Source of the DNA: Motacilla alba alba
Taxonomy: Eukaryota; Chordata; Aves; Passeriformes; Motacillidae
Assembly (NCBI RefSeq): GCF_015832195.1
Contig: NC_052017.1
Location: forward strand, 51,475,652 to 51,539,651
Length of the DNA: 64,000 nucleotides
Direction: 5' to 3'
Below, in pieces: positions 1 through 12,200 of this stretch. The position numbers were made by a program, and so were the translations under genes. The notes below the pieces were generated by a model. It was not told the DNA's origin and made no database searches. It saw only the letters and a program-made list of their open reading frames with translations. Numbering within the stretch: position 1 is the first letter of the stretch; each line of letters starts with the position of its first letter.

Positions 1-3000
1 TCTTGATTGTATGCTGGGATGAGGAAAGCTGTTGATACCGGCTCTGTATTTTCCTGCTTGTGGCAGGCAATATGGAATATTACCTTGACTTACTGATGGA
101 GTGAGTCAAGGGTGATGATGCCCAACAGTGGGAGGGACATTCGCTCTGACCATTGTAAGTACCTCCAGGACACCATCAGTCCAAGGCAATGAAAGGTTTC
201 ACCAAGTTGTTTATGACTGAGGTTTATGAAGTTGTATGTGGCTAAGCAGAGTGCACAAAAGAGAATGCTTTGGGGCTTCAGTGTCTAACTCCTGCAGGTA
301 ATTGCAGCTGTCAAAAGCAGAGCATTTGAGAAGGTTTAAAAACCAAGAATAGGTTCAAAAGTGAAATCTGCTTTGTTTTGTACACAGCTCCCTGGCAGTA
401 TGCTGAGTGTTGGTAAAACTATTTTTTTTTCCTTGTGGAAGAGAACTGTCATTTCTTTGTTCTTTTGTATCTGGCTTAGTCTATAAAAATCATCCAATTA
501 TGATGAGTTCAGCTATAAAGGCAGAGAGGAGATGGCAGAACCGCTATAGCTATATATTGTTGATAAATTGGTAAAAAAACATACCGAGTCCCTTGTAGGC
601 CAGTCATCTTGTGTACCTGCTTTGAATCCCACACTTCATATCCATATTTTAAAACAGAAAATACTCTTTCATTTACTGCTGATCTAGATGGTCTAAAGCT
701 TTCTCAAGTGAGATAACCAGAAGAATGGTGAGATATCAAAAGAAGATGAACATCCTTGAAGATGAACACTACATCCTAGAAGATGAACATCTGTACATTT
801 TAGAGTATACTAGCTCTATTGCAGAATAGTTCAACTCTAATCTACTTCAGATTTGATCCTCAAATTAATCCAAATTGAGAGACGTTCTGTGGCAGAGCTG
901 AAATGAGTTAGTCAAGAATTTCTGGCTCTGTGTTCACATTAGGAATGCCTGTTATGCTCTCCTATGCATGAGAATGGTGTTTTACAGTGTATGCGTTATG
1001 TGTTTTTCCCCAGCATTAATGGTGGATAACATTCCTTTTTAGAAAGTGGCAGTCAGCAGCTATATGTGCAGGTGTGTTCAGAAAATATGTTAGAGCACCT
1101 GAGTAGTCTTGTATTTGATAAAAGGTGGTGACTAGACTTAGTTTAGGAGGATGAAGTGCCTTTGGAAAAAAAAAATCTTCTGTACTTTCTTAAAACCATG
1201 TAATTACAGCAGTCCTGTGCATTTCATAGGAGAAGGCAGAAGCAAATGTACATTTTCTTTTGGTTTTGCATCTGCAAAATCTCAGGAGTCATTTTATGTA
1301 TATCTGGGCTAGAATATAGCTGTGAGAATATTTATGTGTATTTATATTCTTTGAAGTATTTGCATGCTGTCACTGCTAGTATTATCTTTTTGTGACATTT
1401 CATGATGGGTACTTTTGGGGCGCCTCTGTTGTTGTTGTGATTTTCAGTTTATGTTTTAGTGTTTTATTTTTGCATTTAATGACTCCTTTCCATCAGAGAA
1501 ATGTCTTTGCTTGCCTAAAGCCCCAGTGAAGACAAAAGGACTTTACACAGGGTAGGAAGTCTGTTCTGTAAACTTCTGTACACAAGCACACAGGTTTCCT
1601 AAAAACAAGAGCATCTTTCAGAAGGCCTCAGTGCAATGCATAATGCCTTCCGTCTGCTGCTGAGTGGAGTGAGGAGCGCTGAGTGACTCACATAATGACA
1701 GCCTGAGGTGTATGGGGCTCTGCTGTTGTCATGGAAGGCAATGCATTATTAATCCATTCAATTTCTTAGTCTGTCATGATTGCCATCTAAAATTCACCTG
1801 GTTGATAAAAGGACAAGACGTTCTTCAGGGCATTGTCTGAAAGGTGAGACAGTCACCATATAAACATCTCCATATGGAAGTGTGTGTGGGTAAAATATTG
1901 TTCAGAAATCCTGAAGGTATGGGAGTAGGAGAAGCTGAATTTGAGGTTGCTGATTTGCTTTCTTATAAGTAGTCACAGAAAACACTGCAGCTATCTGTGC
2001 AGGCTCTGCTCATGTAGTTGAAATTCACTGTTTTCAAAACTAGATTTCTTAATCATTAAAGTGTCATGAACTTAAATTGCTTCTGTAACTTGTCTGAGAA
2101 AGCCAAGATAATAATTCATCAGACAGCATTAATTCTAGGTTATTAAGAAACATAATTTTAAATATAAATCTGTATTTAATAAGTGATGTTTAGTATTTCA
2201 ATCAATTATACATCCTGTAGCCTTTTTTCTTTTCATTTGGGCCCCATAGAGATACCTTAACCTAAAAATGTACCTATAGATATTATCTCAAAGTGGTCGG
2301 TCCAAAAGTTTTCAAAATGGAAATGTAGATAGTCAGGGGAGGCAGAGAAATTAATAGACTCATAACAAAGAACACTCCCTTAGTTCTTAGTTCCCTAGTG
2401 TGGTAGAGAGTTACAAAGCTCTAAAGGATTTTCTGGGAAGGAAAAGGGTGAGGAGAGCTTGCTCCTGAGGGGTGGTGGTAGCTTGTTCAAGGATCTATTG
2501 CCTCCTGTCCTCAGAGCCACCACAGCCCTGTGGCTGCATTTGTAGTATGGCCAGGTGTGATTTGGGATTCTCCTTCACACTGACTACAGGCCAGTGACAT
2601 GGGAAAAAAAAGCAGCCTGGTATTATCTGCTCAGCCAGGGAAAGGTGGAAGCCTAGACAATGATCTGCATTTTGTGGTTGTGCAAAAAATAAAAACAAAA
2701 CAAAACAATACAAAAAACACCAGAAGCATCCTTGTTATCAAGAAATTAACACAATCCCAGCCCGTACTTTAAGATTGTCTGAATTTGTTGTGGAATCACA
2801 AGACAGAAGCAAAATTAGATTCAAACTTCTTGCATTGGTCACTAGAGTGCCCAAACTTTTAACTTCTTTTTGAGGCAAATTTTTTCTTTATGTGTTTTTT
2901 CCTGACTTGCTATGGTGTTCTAAGAATATTAGAAAAAAGTGGTATGTTCTGAGAAATGTATACAATGCCTTATTAGGCTTTGCAGGGGACTTCTTACAGG

Positions 3001-3191
3001 GAACCTGTTTGAAGATAATGGTGCTCATTGGCAAGTACATATTAATGGTGATATAGAATATTTACTTAGATTTATCATTTGGGTGATTTAGTAGTGTTTA
3101 GTTTCCTAATGCTTTCCCAGTCTCCTGTTACTTCTGATAATTCCTTTATGTGGCTTTTAGTCTTCCTTCTCCTGTAAAATATATTTTTAAA

Positions 3192-3192
3192 G

Positions 3193-3228
<36 letters not shown>

Positions 3229-3230
3229 GT
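3192..3230 (+). repeat. Compound microsatellite (AC)n(AT)n
   Basis: About 12 AC units followed by about 7 AT units and a short GTATAT tail, in LANCL2 intron 1. Confidence 0.95.
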
Positions 3231-6195
3231 ATATGTATTTTTGTCATAGCCTCACTTGTGTTCTCTGTTTGTTTTTTGGGATTTTTTTTTGTTTTGTTTG
3301 GTTGGTTTTTGTTTGTTAGATTTTTGTTTTGTTTTTAAAAAATTTTTGTAAGTTGTCTCACTGGGCATTTTAGTTGTCTCACTGGGAGCAGCAATTTCTC
3401 TGTGTTCTGGGACTGACTCAGCAACAACTTATACTAGTGGGAATTATACAACTTATTGTATTGGAGGCAAAATTCAACCTCCAAAGCCACTAAATAATTC
3501 TTTCTGCTTTTTTTCCAGAGATGTGGGATGAGGTAGCTGCATTTCTTGAGCTTTTTACTTTTTTGACCATTTCCTGGCTCCCCAACTCAGGCATGTGCTA
3601 TTTTCATAGGGGGCTCTGAAACAAACAAGGTTTGCAGTATTCTCTGTGATTCTTCAGAAGGAAAGTTTGTTTTGCTTTTTGAGAGTCTGGGTCAAAACTG
3701 AACCTGAAAATCAGTCTGTTGTGCTTCATTGTCCCTCACTAACTCCTGGCAGTTCTACACAGGAAAGGAAGAAAGGAAGAACTGCTGTTTCTTTCCTACA
3801 ACACAGGCAGCACTGAACACTGCTTAGGGCTTTTCTGATGCTTTTGTAGTGAAAGCCTCTCCTGCTATTCAGGAGGTGACCACAGAGTTAAGCCTGTTTG
3901 ATTTTAGTCAGCCAGTTCTGAATGAAAATACTTTGTAAAATCAAGCCCCCAAGTTCCGATTAAATTGTCTCACATCATCCACTCTTCATCAGTTTCTAGT
4001 TTTATCTTGCAAACCTGCATGTTAATGAGTTGTTACTCCAGCTAGTTGTGTGGGCAAGTGCAATAACACGTACTTGCTTCCTGATGAAAATAAATTTTAA
4101 TTTGGTCTAACTGCTCTTATCTGCTGTCAAGCTCAATATGTGGAATGTATCTGCTCTCTGTGCATTGAGGTAACTTAGACAGAATTGGTAGAGGTTTTAG
4201 CTTTTTTTGCAACTTGAGGACCACCTAAAAATGTCACAGGTGGGCTAGACACTTCTATGTTGTAAGTGACTGTAAATCATACTCGGACTTTTATTTTCTC
4301 AGCTTTTAAGAAGTTGCATGTTGGTGTTAGGCTACCTGGAGGACCAGCGATTTTCAGTATTGCTCTTTTGCTTTATCAGTCTCCATTTCCCAAAACTTAG
4401 GACATCTGTTAATCGTTTTTATTTTTGTTACCAATAATCTGGAGCTTTTTGATGATTCTTTGTGATGATCTAGATCTTTAAGCTTTGGATTTTTGCTGTC
4501 TTATAACCAGTGAGACATATAACTTCTTTCACACACAAATGCATTAGAGACAGTCTTCTTATTTCTCACATGCCTTAAGTAGTTCTTTCTATAGCTTGAA
4601 TGTTTGCCTTTTAATGATGCTTTTCACACCCTTATATCCTCTGAGACAGGGCGATGACTGTATTTAAAGCCTATTCCTAAGCTGGCGTTTTTAGCACTGT
4701 AGGAATTTGCCTACAGCTATTGATTTCTTTATCTCTTCCTCCTCTCCCTCTTTTTTACTCTTTATTTTTTAACTTTTTTCCCCCATTGTCACATGTATGG
4801 CACTAAGTGGCAGATCACTGAAAAAACAGTGCAATGTGTTCTACAGACAGTAATGTTTCAAAGCATATATTAAGCATGTGGTTTTGCAGAACTGGCATTT
4901 GTTTCTGGAGGATCTGTCTGAGAAGTATCAGAGAACTGTGTTTGAGTGTTTCAGAGGCTGGGTGGTGAGCTTTAACAGTATCTGGTATTTTCAGAGAAGA
5001 AGGTACTGCTCTTAGAACCATAAGAGTCTCTTGACTTAGGTAAAAATAAAGTAGAACTTGTTCTTCTGTACAAAAAGTCTGGTCACCTCCTAGCAGACCT
5101 TGCTAGATTCTGCATATAGGATCCTACTGCCATCCCTTCATGCCTGCTTTTGCAGGAACTTGTGGAGATGAATTGAGAGCTCATCCTGCTTCAATAGACC
5201 CATGCTCCAATGCATGGGTGTGAAACCTGGCTCCCTTACAGTCAGTGGCAAAGTTCCCAATGACTTCAGTACAGCCAGGATTCCTCATTTCAGCAGAACT
5301 GTGAGTTTTCCCCTACTACATTCTTCCTCACCAGTGTCTGTTATGTCCTTTCTGCGATCTTCTATGCAAGTTTGGTTTCTGAATGAGTTCTTGCTGCAGT
5401 ACCAACTTGAGCTCTATTTTCTTCTCTTTGAAGTACACTTTGGCAAAGACAACACAGCACCGTGTTGTGTGTTCTGTTCTACACATCACCAACAGCAAAA
5501 TGAGGTGAAATAAAAGTGTATTCTGCTTGTTTGGGAGGTAGCACTGTGTGTGTAGGTCATCTCCTTTCTACTTCTGCAGAATCAGTTGCTTACTTTTGCA
5601 GTCTGGTTTTGCATGTAGCATCTATCCCCAAAAACATGATGAATTAAAATAGGGTTAAGAGCAAGATGGTTGTTTTGAGAGCTGGTGGTAGCAAGAAAGA
5701 TTGGTACATTGGCAACTTGTGAGGAAGCTGTGAGCTCAGGTCTCCATTGCCCTGCTGTGACTCTGCTCAAGTTCTTAGCATAGATGTCATGAGCAAGTAA
5801 GTGCCAGGAGGTGTTTTTGAACAACACATGGGTGTCTAAATGTCTTTGACAATTGCAAATGAGATTACTCATCCCGTCAAACCAGAGTGTTACTTTTAAT
5901 GGCAAAAGGAGTCCCATGAGGCCTCAGGTTTACCTTGTCAGACTTATATCAGCACTGTGATATTTGGTCCAAATGCGCATGCAAGACTTTAAAGTTACAG
6001 ACTTCTCTTACCTGCCAGAAAACATGATATACAGTACATACATAGCAACTGCTTATTGCCTTATCTGCCCCTGGTTCTGGTTGGTTTTAACTCCATGGCC
6101 GTAAAGCTGGATATGGCTGCAACAGTCAGTAAGAACTGGTATATTATTGTAATGTTGACTGCAAGTGAAATGTTTGGGGTTTTTAGGAGCTTTTA

Positions 6196-6286
6196 ATTTG
6201 CATCATTATAGAAATTTTATAAATATAAATATGTAATTATTTATTTTATATATATAAATATAAATTTTATTAAAATGTTTTATAAT
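6196..6286. repeat. AT-rich low-complexity block
   Basis: Almost pure A/T with ATAAATAT and TATATATA units, directly to the left of the CR1 fragment at 6287. Confidence 0.8.
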
Positions 6287-6414
6287 AACAGAATCACATA
6301 ATATTCTGAGTTGGAATGGACCTGTAACTGCAATTGAGTCTGACTCTTAAGTGAATGGCCCATATGCAGATCTAACCCATGATCTTGGTGTTATTAGCAC
6401 TGTGCTCTAATGTA
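6287..6414 (-). mobile_element. CR1 LINE 3'-end fragment
   Basis: Begins on + with cagaatcacataatattctg and the 'gagttggaatggacc' box, then 'gagtctgactcttaagtgaa' and 'ttattagcactgtgctct'. This is the reverse complement of a CR1 3' end, so the element is on the minus strand. It belongs to the same subfamily as the copy at 20782. Confidence 0.85.
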
Positions 6415-9141
6415 GGTGTGTAGTTCTAGTGCTGAATTTACAGAAGTAGATGAGTTAAATTCTCTTTAGAAACCCTGCAAATGAAAGAAAGCAGATAGGG
6501 GAGACATGTATTGCTAACAAGGACGGCATAATTTAGACATCTTGTGATTAGTGCCAAAGGTGAGTGATGTTACATAAGTCCTCACATTCTTTACATTTTT
6601 GTTTGGCTTTGGAAGACTTTGTATTGGGATGTAGCTTTGCCTGCTCTCTCACTGCAATGGAAAAAGTGATATGGTTCAAATAAATAACAAAACTATTAAT
6701 TTGCAAACCAACATATTTTGTTTTTTTCTGCACTACTTTTGTGCTGATAATGAGCCTTTTTAGTTACCACAACCAGTATGGCACAAGGCTCTATTTGGTA
6801 TAATGAGGAATGAACCCCTTTTTTTGTGTTTTGACAATATAAAACTTGAGCAGTGTTTGGGATGATAAAGGTTGTTCTCTGCAGCAGCAGAAGAGTAATG
6901 CAGCAGTTGAATTCCTGGAGAAAGCCTTTTCTGATTAAAGATACCCTTCAGCTCCTGCTATTACCCAGTCTATTGTGAACCAGAAGTAAATGTGCCACTG
7001 GATATCAGAGATCAGGCTTCCTGGTTTTTGTTTGTCCCTACAGGAATAACAAGTCACCTGCAGCAAAGGCCGAGTGCCAGCTGGAGACATCCTCTTGAGA
7101 TGAATGTGCTTCTGATGAAAATCAGTGTGTGCTCCACACAAGTGTGCGTGTTATGCTCGCTTGTAATGCTGCCCCAAGATTCCTTGAAGGAAGCTTTTAA
7201 ATCTTCTAAAGCCACCTTTCAACATTCATTTCTTCACGTAATTAATTTATTCTAGTGCACGTAAGCATCTGTTAGAAGCTTATAAGGGAATCTTACAAAA
7301 TGATCAGTGACAGTGCTTGCTTGTGAAAGCTTCAGAGCAACCAGAAAAAAAAGAGAGAAGTAGATAGCTGGGGAAAACTTTGTTGCCACTTGTAACCTAG
7401 TCATAATGACATAAGTTTGGGGGTAGCTTTGTTTGGACTTACAGATAATTATAAAAATATTAATAAAAATATCATTTAATCTGTGCATTTCCAAGCACTG
7501 AACCAAGACAAGTAAGTTACAATTCAGATTCTAGAGAGAGGGATTACCAGCCTGAGCTGAATTGTTTGTAAGGGACTGAGATTTCAATGCAGAACCCAGG
7601 TGTCCTGATGTCCTAGTATTCCCCTCCTACCTCTTAGTAATTTAATCTGGTGTTTGATATAAAATATCCTGATTTGGTAACAGCAGGTGTATTGTCAGAA
7701 CAAAAAGATAACCAGCATGCTTGTGATGTGCAGTAGGTAAATAAATGGGGAGTCTGAAGCCTTAGTTCACTCTTGTCAGATAAGCTGAGCTCTGTGCCCA
7801 GATACATCGACATGAATATCCTCATGCTGTTTCACCATATGCCTTAGCATCAGCATAGCTGTCTTTTGGAGGAGAGAAGCCCTGCCCTTGAGGAAGGTTT
7901 TCCTTTGTGTTGAGACCTTACTGTACTAGTCAAAAAAGGGAGGGTGGTGGGGTGGTGGTGATGTGGATGCAGAGTACAGTTCCTTAACAGAAAGGTACTG
8001 AACACCACTGAAGAGTAACAGGCTTCAGATGCCTACTGTGTTTGGTTGCTAGAGATATTGGAGAAAGTTAAGGTGTCTCTAGCTTGTTTCTAGAATGATA
8101 TGTGTTCCGTGTGAGATACTTCCTTCTCAATTTCCTTCTCTCTTCCTTGGCTATCCTTAAATGGATTTGAACTATTCATCCTGAAGATTTCTGGTGTGTC
8201 AGAAGCCTTGCGCAATTCTCAAATATTTCTGATCTCTGAATCTGTTGGATGGATATTTGAAATCACTGATTTTTATTTGAAGTTTCTCTCTGAACAAGAG
8301 TACAAACTGTGGTATGTCTTGAGTAATCAGTTGCATGGTGACATCCAGGACCTGTAATTTATCCAAACCCCCCACTTTTGGGATGTGCTGTAGTCAAGCA
8401 AGAACTTATACTACTGTGCTAATTTCCATGTTCCATAGGCTTTAAGGAGTAATCAGTAACATATCTTCCCTAAAAGTGTGCATAATGATAGAGAAAAGTT
8501 GGAAAGGGTAAAGTAACCTCTGTTATAGATCATGTATTTCATCTATATAAACATTTTTTGGTCAAAAGTTAAAGCAAGCAGTGTGTAAAATCAAGGACTT
8601 CTTTCTTTGCCTTCATGCCTGAGCTGAAGATGCTGAGCTGCTTCTGCTCATCTTCTTTGGCTTGATTGTCTTGAGTATTCTGTACAAAAAGACTGATCAG
8701 CTGGTACATTTCTTTTCCTTGGGCTGTTTCCTGCTCTGTAGTGCTACAAAGGGTGTGCAGGGTCCTTGTGATGAGAGCAAGCACCTTTAACATGGGGCTT
8801 GTGCTGTTTGTCCATAACATGGTCTTGGTACCAGGACCCTGATTAGAACTACATGCTGTCACAGTGTCTGTCCATAGCTGTTCTTTGTGTGACTTTAAAG
8901 AATGCACAGGTAATTTTTGTCGAATGTAGATACCTGTAACCCTAAAATGTAATCAGAATGCATTTACATGAGACACACTTAAGCTGAACCACCTTGATGC
9001 TGCTGATTGCTGTATGTGTTATTTATTTCCTAGTTATTTTTTGTTTGGTTTGGTTTTGTTCCCAAACAAGAAAGTGGAGCAGGCACTTCACATTCTTTAA
9101 TTAGTTTCTTTTCTGGCTTGTTCCCTGTCTCCTGCTTTCAG

Positions 9142-9259
9142 GTCAATGCTCGGTTCTCAAAACGGATCCAGGCAAAAATCAAGGACCTTCTGCAACAAAT
9201 GGAGGAAGGGCTGAAGACAGCAGATCCACATGACTGCTCTGCCTATACTGGCTGGACTG
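9142..9259 (+). CDS. LANCL2: LANCL2 exon 2
   Basis: 118 nt, entered in phase 0 after the acceptor ctgctttcag and left in phase 1 at the donor GTGAGA. It encodes VNARFSKRIQAKIKD followed by LLQQMEEGLKTADPHDC, a helical N-terminal segment, and most of the first GXXG motif (GWTG, completed by exon 3). The first eight residues match the human protein less well than the rest. Confidence 0.94.
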
Positions 9260-12200
9260 GTGAGAAAGCTAGAATTTGAATGAAATGTATTTGTTAAATG
9301 ATGTAGTTTGATTTATGCTCAGGAGATTCTGATATTCTCATAGAAGTGGCAGAAATACTCTGTTATGGGCATTTTTGTGAGTTGGTTTTTCTTTTAACTC
9401 TGGAACCTTGGTTACTACTGTCTGTAACTTGCATTGACTTCAGCAAACAAAGATACAGAATGATAATTGACATTGATATATGGATATCATTGTTTTGCAA
9501 AAGGAGTGGATTTTCTAAGGTTGCTGTTTTACCTTACCTCTTGTTTCTTTAAATTTGCTTTTAAAAAGAGTTACTGTTCACCTTTTTCTGTTCGGCAGGC
9601 TACTAGTTATCAGTTTTCTAATGGTAACAGCATTTTCTAATTGCTGGGAGTAGATGGGGGGAATATTGTGTGAGGAGGGGGAGTGTAGAGGTATGGATGC
9701 AAGACTGTGAAGATCATGAGGAAAATTAGGCATATGCAGGTGATGGTTATTGCTAGCAATAGGTTATTGCTATCCATTTTTTCATTTAGCATTGCATCGC
9801 TGGTGCTGTCTGGATGTAAATGTGTCCTTCTAATTCGTGTGATTTAACCTCACCTGGCAACTAAATATCACACAGCTGAACACTCACACCCTGCCTCTCC
9901 TACATCCCCTCTGCCATAGTTGCGTAGGAAGGGGATTTGGAAAAAAAAAGTTAAAACCCATGGGCTGAAATAAGAACAGTTGAATAATTGAAATAAAGTA
10001 AAATAATAATAGTAATGGAACCAATAATAATAATTACAATTGTAATGAAAAGGAGAGAGGGATAAAATGCAAGAGAAATGAGTGCTGCAGAATGCCTTTG
10101 CTCACCACCTGCTCACCAAAGTCCAGCCTATGCCTGAGCAGTGATTGGTGGCTTCCGGCCAGCTCCTCCCAGTTTACGTACCCAGCATGATGTCCTGTGG
10201 TAGGGGGATATCCCTTTGGCCAGTTCGTGTCCGTTGTCTTGGCCATGGTCCCTCCCAGCATCTTGTGCACCTGCTCCCTGGCAGAGCATGGCAAACTGAA
10301 AAGTCTGTGACTTAGGGTACGCACTGCTCAGCAACTGCTAAACCATCACTGTGCTGTCAGTGCTATTCTCACACTAAATCTGAACTACAGCACTGTAGCT
10401 ACAGAGAAGAAAATTAACTGTGTCCCAGCTGAAACCAGAACACTGATCTTTAGGCAGAGCCTACAGTTTTCATGTGGCCGCTGTTCTTCAAGTTGCCAGG
10501 ACATGTCCATCTAGGCCTATTAAGTGTGACTTTGCTGGATAGACTGGCATATTCTGTTCCTGCTCTTCTAGCTCAAGCTTCAGGCATACTTAAACTTTTA
10601 GCAGCACATGTTTGAAATGTGGTCTGAGGAGATCTATTCTTTTATCTCTATATCATGAGGGGGGAGTAGCTTAGGAAAGCTCTCTAGACTTCATCCATCC
10701 TTTGGCTTAAATCTGGCAATTAAAGGGTAAAATTTCTTTGCTTTTTTCTTGATGTTTTGGTACAGATGGTGCTGTAGGTGGATGGGTGGGGAACTTTTAG
10801 AGAACTCAGGCTTAAAAGATAGATGTGTTTCAGGGTCTGAAAGTGACTGGCTGCTGAGTGCGTGCAGATCTCCAGTGGTGGGCTTTCTCATGCTGACAGT
10901 ACGGAATGGCTCCCAGGGAGCTGTGTTCTGGCACAGTGACTGACAACTGAAATTATGGCTGATAAACCAGAGCATACTGAAAATGAGTCATAAGGTAAAA
11001 GTAACACAGCCATCATTAGCTGAAACAGGAATGTAGATGAACAAGTGACGTTGTCTAATGAGTGTGGGATTTTTCCATCCTGTAGAAGGATTGCCATTTA
11101 CGTCTATTCCAAGCTGTTAACTTCTTTCAAGGCTCCTGTGGATATGGTGCTGAATAAAAGTATTTAAATGATCTGTTTTTTAAAATACTTAATGCAGATA
11201 CTTTTCCCCCAAACATGCTCTTTGCTGCATTTTGCTAGTGTGCAAATCAGAAGGTAAAAGTAATGCTGTAAACAACTGCTCTGCTTTTTATGTACCAAGT
11301 CTAGACAAATCTTATTGGCAGTGCAGTCATGAGCATTGGCTTGCATTTTGTGAAACATCTTTAAAATCTTGAAACACCTGCTGTTGGCATGTAGCAATCA
11401 CGTGTAAGAGTCCATCTTACTCATACAAGTACTTTTTTACTTGACCTCTCTTACTTCTTGGCCAGACCTCTTGGAGAAGCCATTTTAAGGGTGTTGCACT
11501 AAGAAACACTAGGAAGGATGAGATGAACTGGACTTTGTGGCTACATTTCTAATCATCCTTTGGTCAAGCCAAGATATTTACACATTTGTTATAGCATAAA
11601 AAAGGGTTCCACAAATCCCTGTAAATAGCCCACAGGTTCCCATGATGTTGAACTGGGCTGCCTAAACTCTGCAGCTTTCTTCTTAGATTCACCTAGAAAG
11701 GCTCACTAGAGCCTGCCTAGGGAACATGGGAGGATATACCAGCACTCTTATGGTGCTGTTGTTCTGGTACTACTGAGGTAGCCTCTCTGTGAGCTAAGTG
11801 GGCCTTGTGTGTACTCAGCTTTGGATGAGGCTCAGGAGTGCTCTCTCCATTCAGAAAAAGGTTTAAGTTACAGTGTGGTCTGGAGATAAGTGATTTATTT
11901 CTGCATGTGTATGCATGCAGTTGGCCAACAGGCATCCACTTAGATGGATTTGTTTCCCTTCCTTCAGCCTACATTGTTATTTCTAAGGTTTTGGTTTGTT
12001 TTAATGGAAAACTAAATCATGAGTTTAACGGAGTGAAGCTTGATAGTACCTCCTGGCATTCTTAGAGCCCTGATTTGACTTTTGGCTTTTACAAACCTGC
12101 TTGACTTGTACAAGCTTCTAATCTTGTTGCGAAATACTTTTAGGGGCTATGGAGAACTTGGCAACTTGAATCCAAAAACTCATCAAAAGATCTTTTACAA

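Larger units (their letters stand above)
1..9141 (+). other. LANCL2 intron 1 (3' part)
   Basis: No coding exon is recognised. It contains a microsatellite, an AT-rich block, one CR1 fragment, a candidate conserved element near 1590-1800 and short direct repeats. The rest is anonymous AT-rich sequence. Exon 1 of LANCL2 lies to the left of the window. Confidence 0.8.

Noticed and set aside
7938..7960. G-rich stretch as a second quadruplex
   Set aside because: Only three runs of three or more G; the remaining runs are GG.
10034..10334. Minus-strand open frames of 68-96 codons
   Set aside because: Contained within the second solo LTR.
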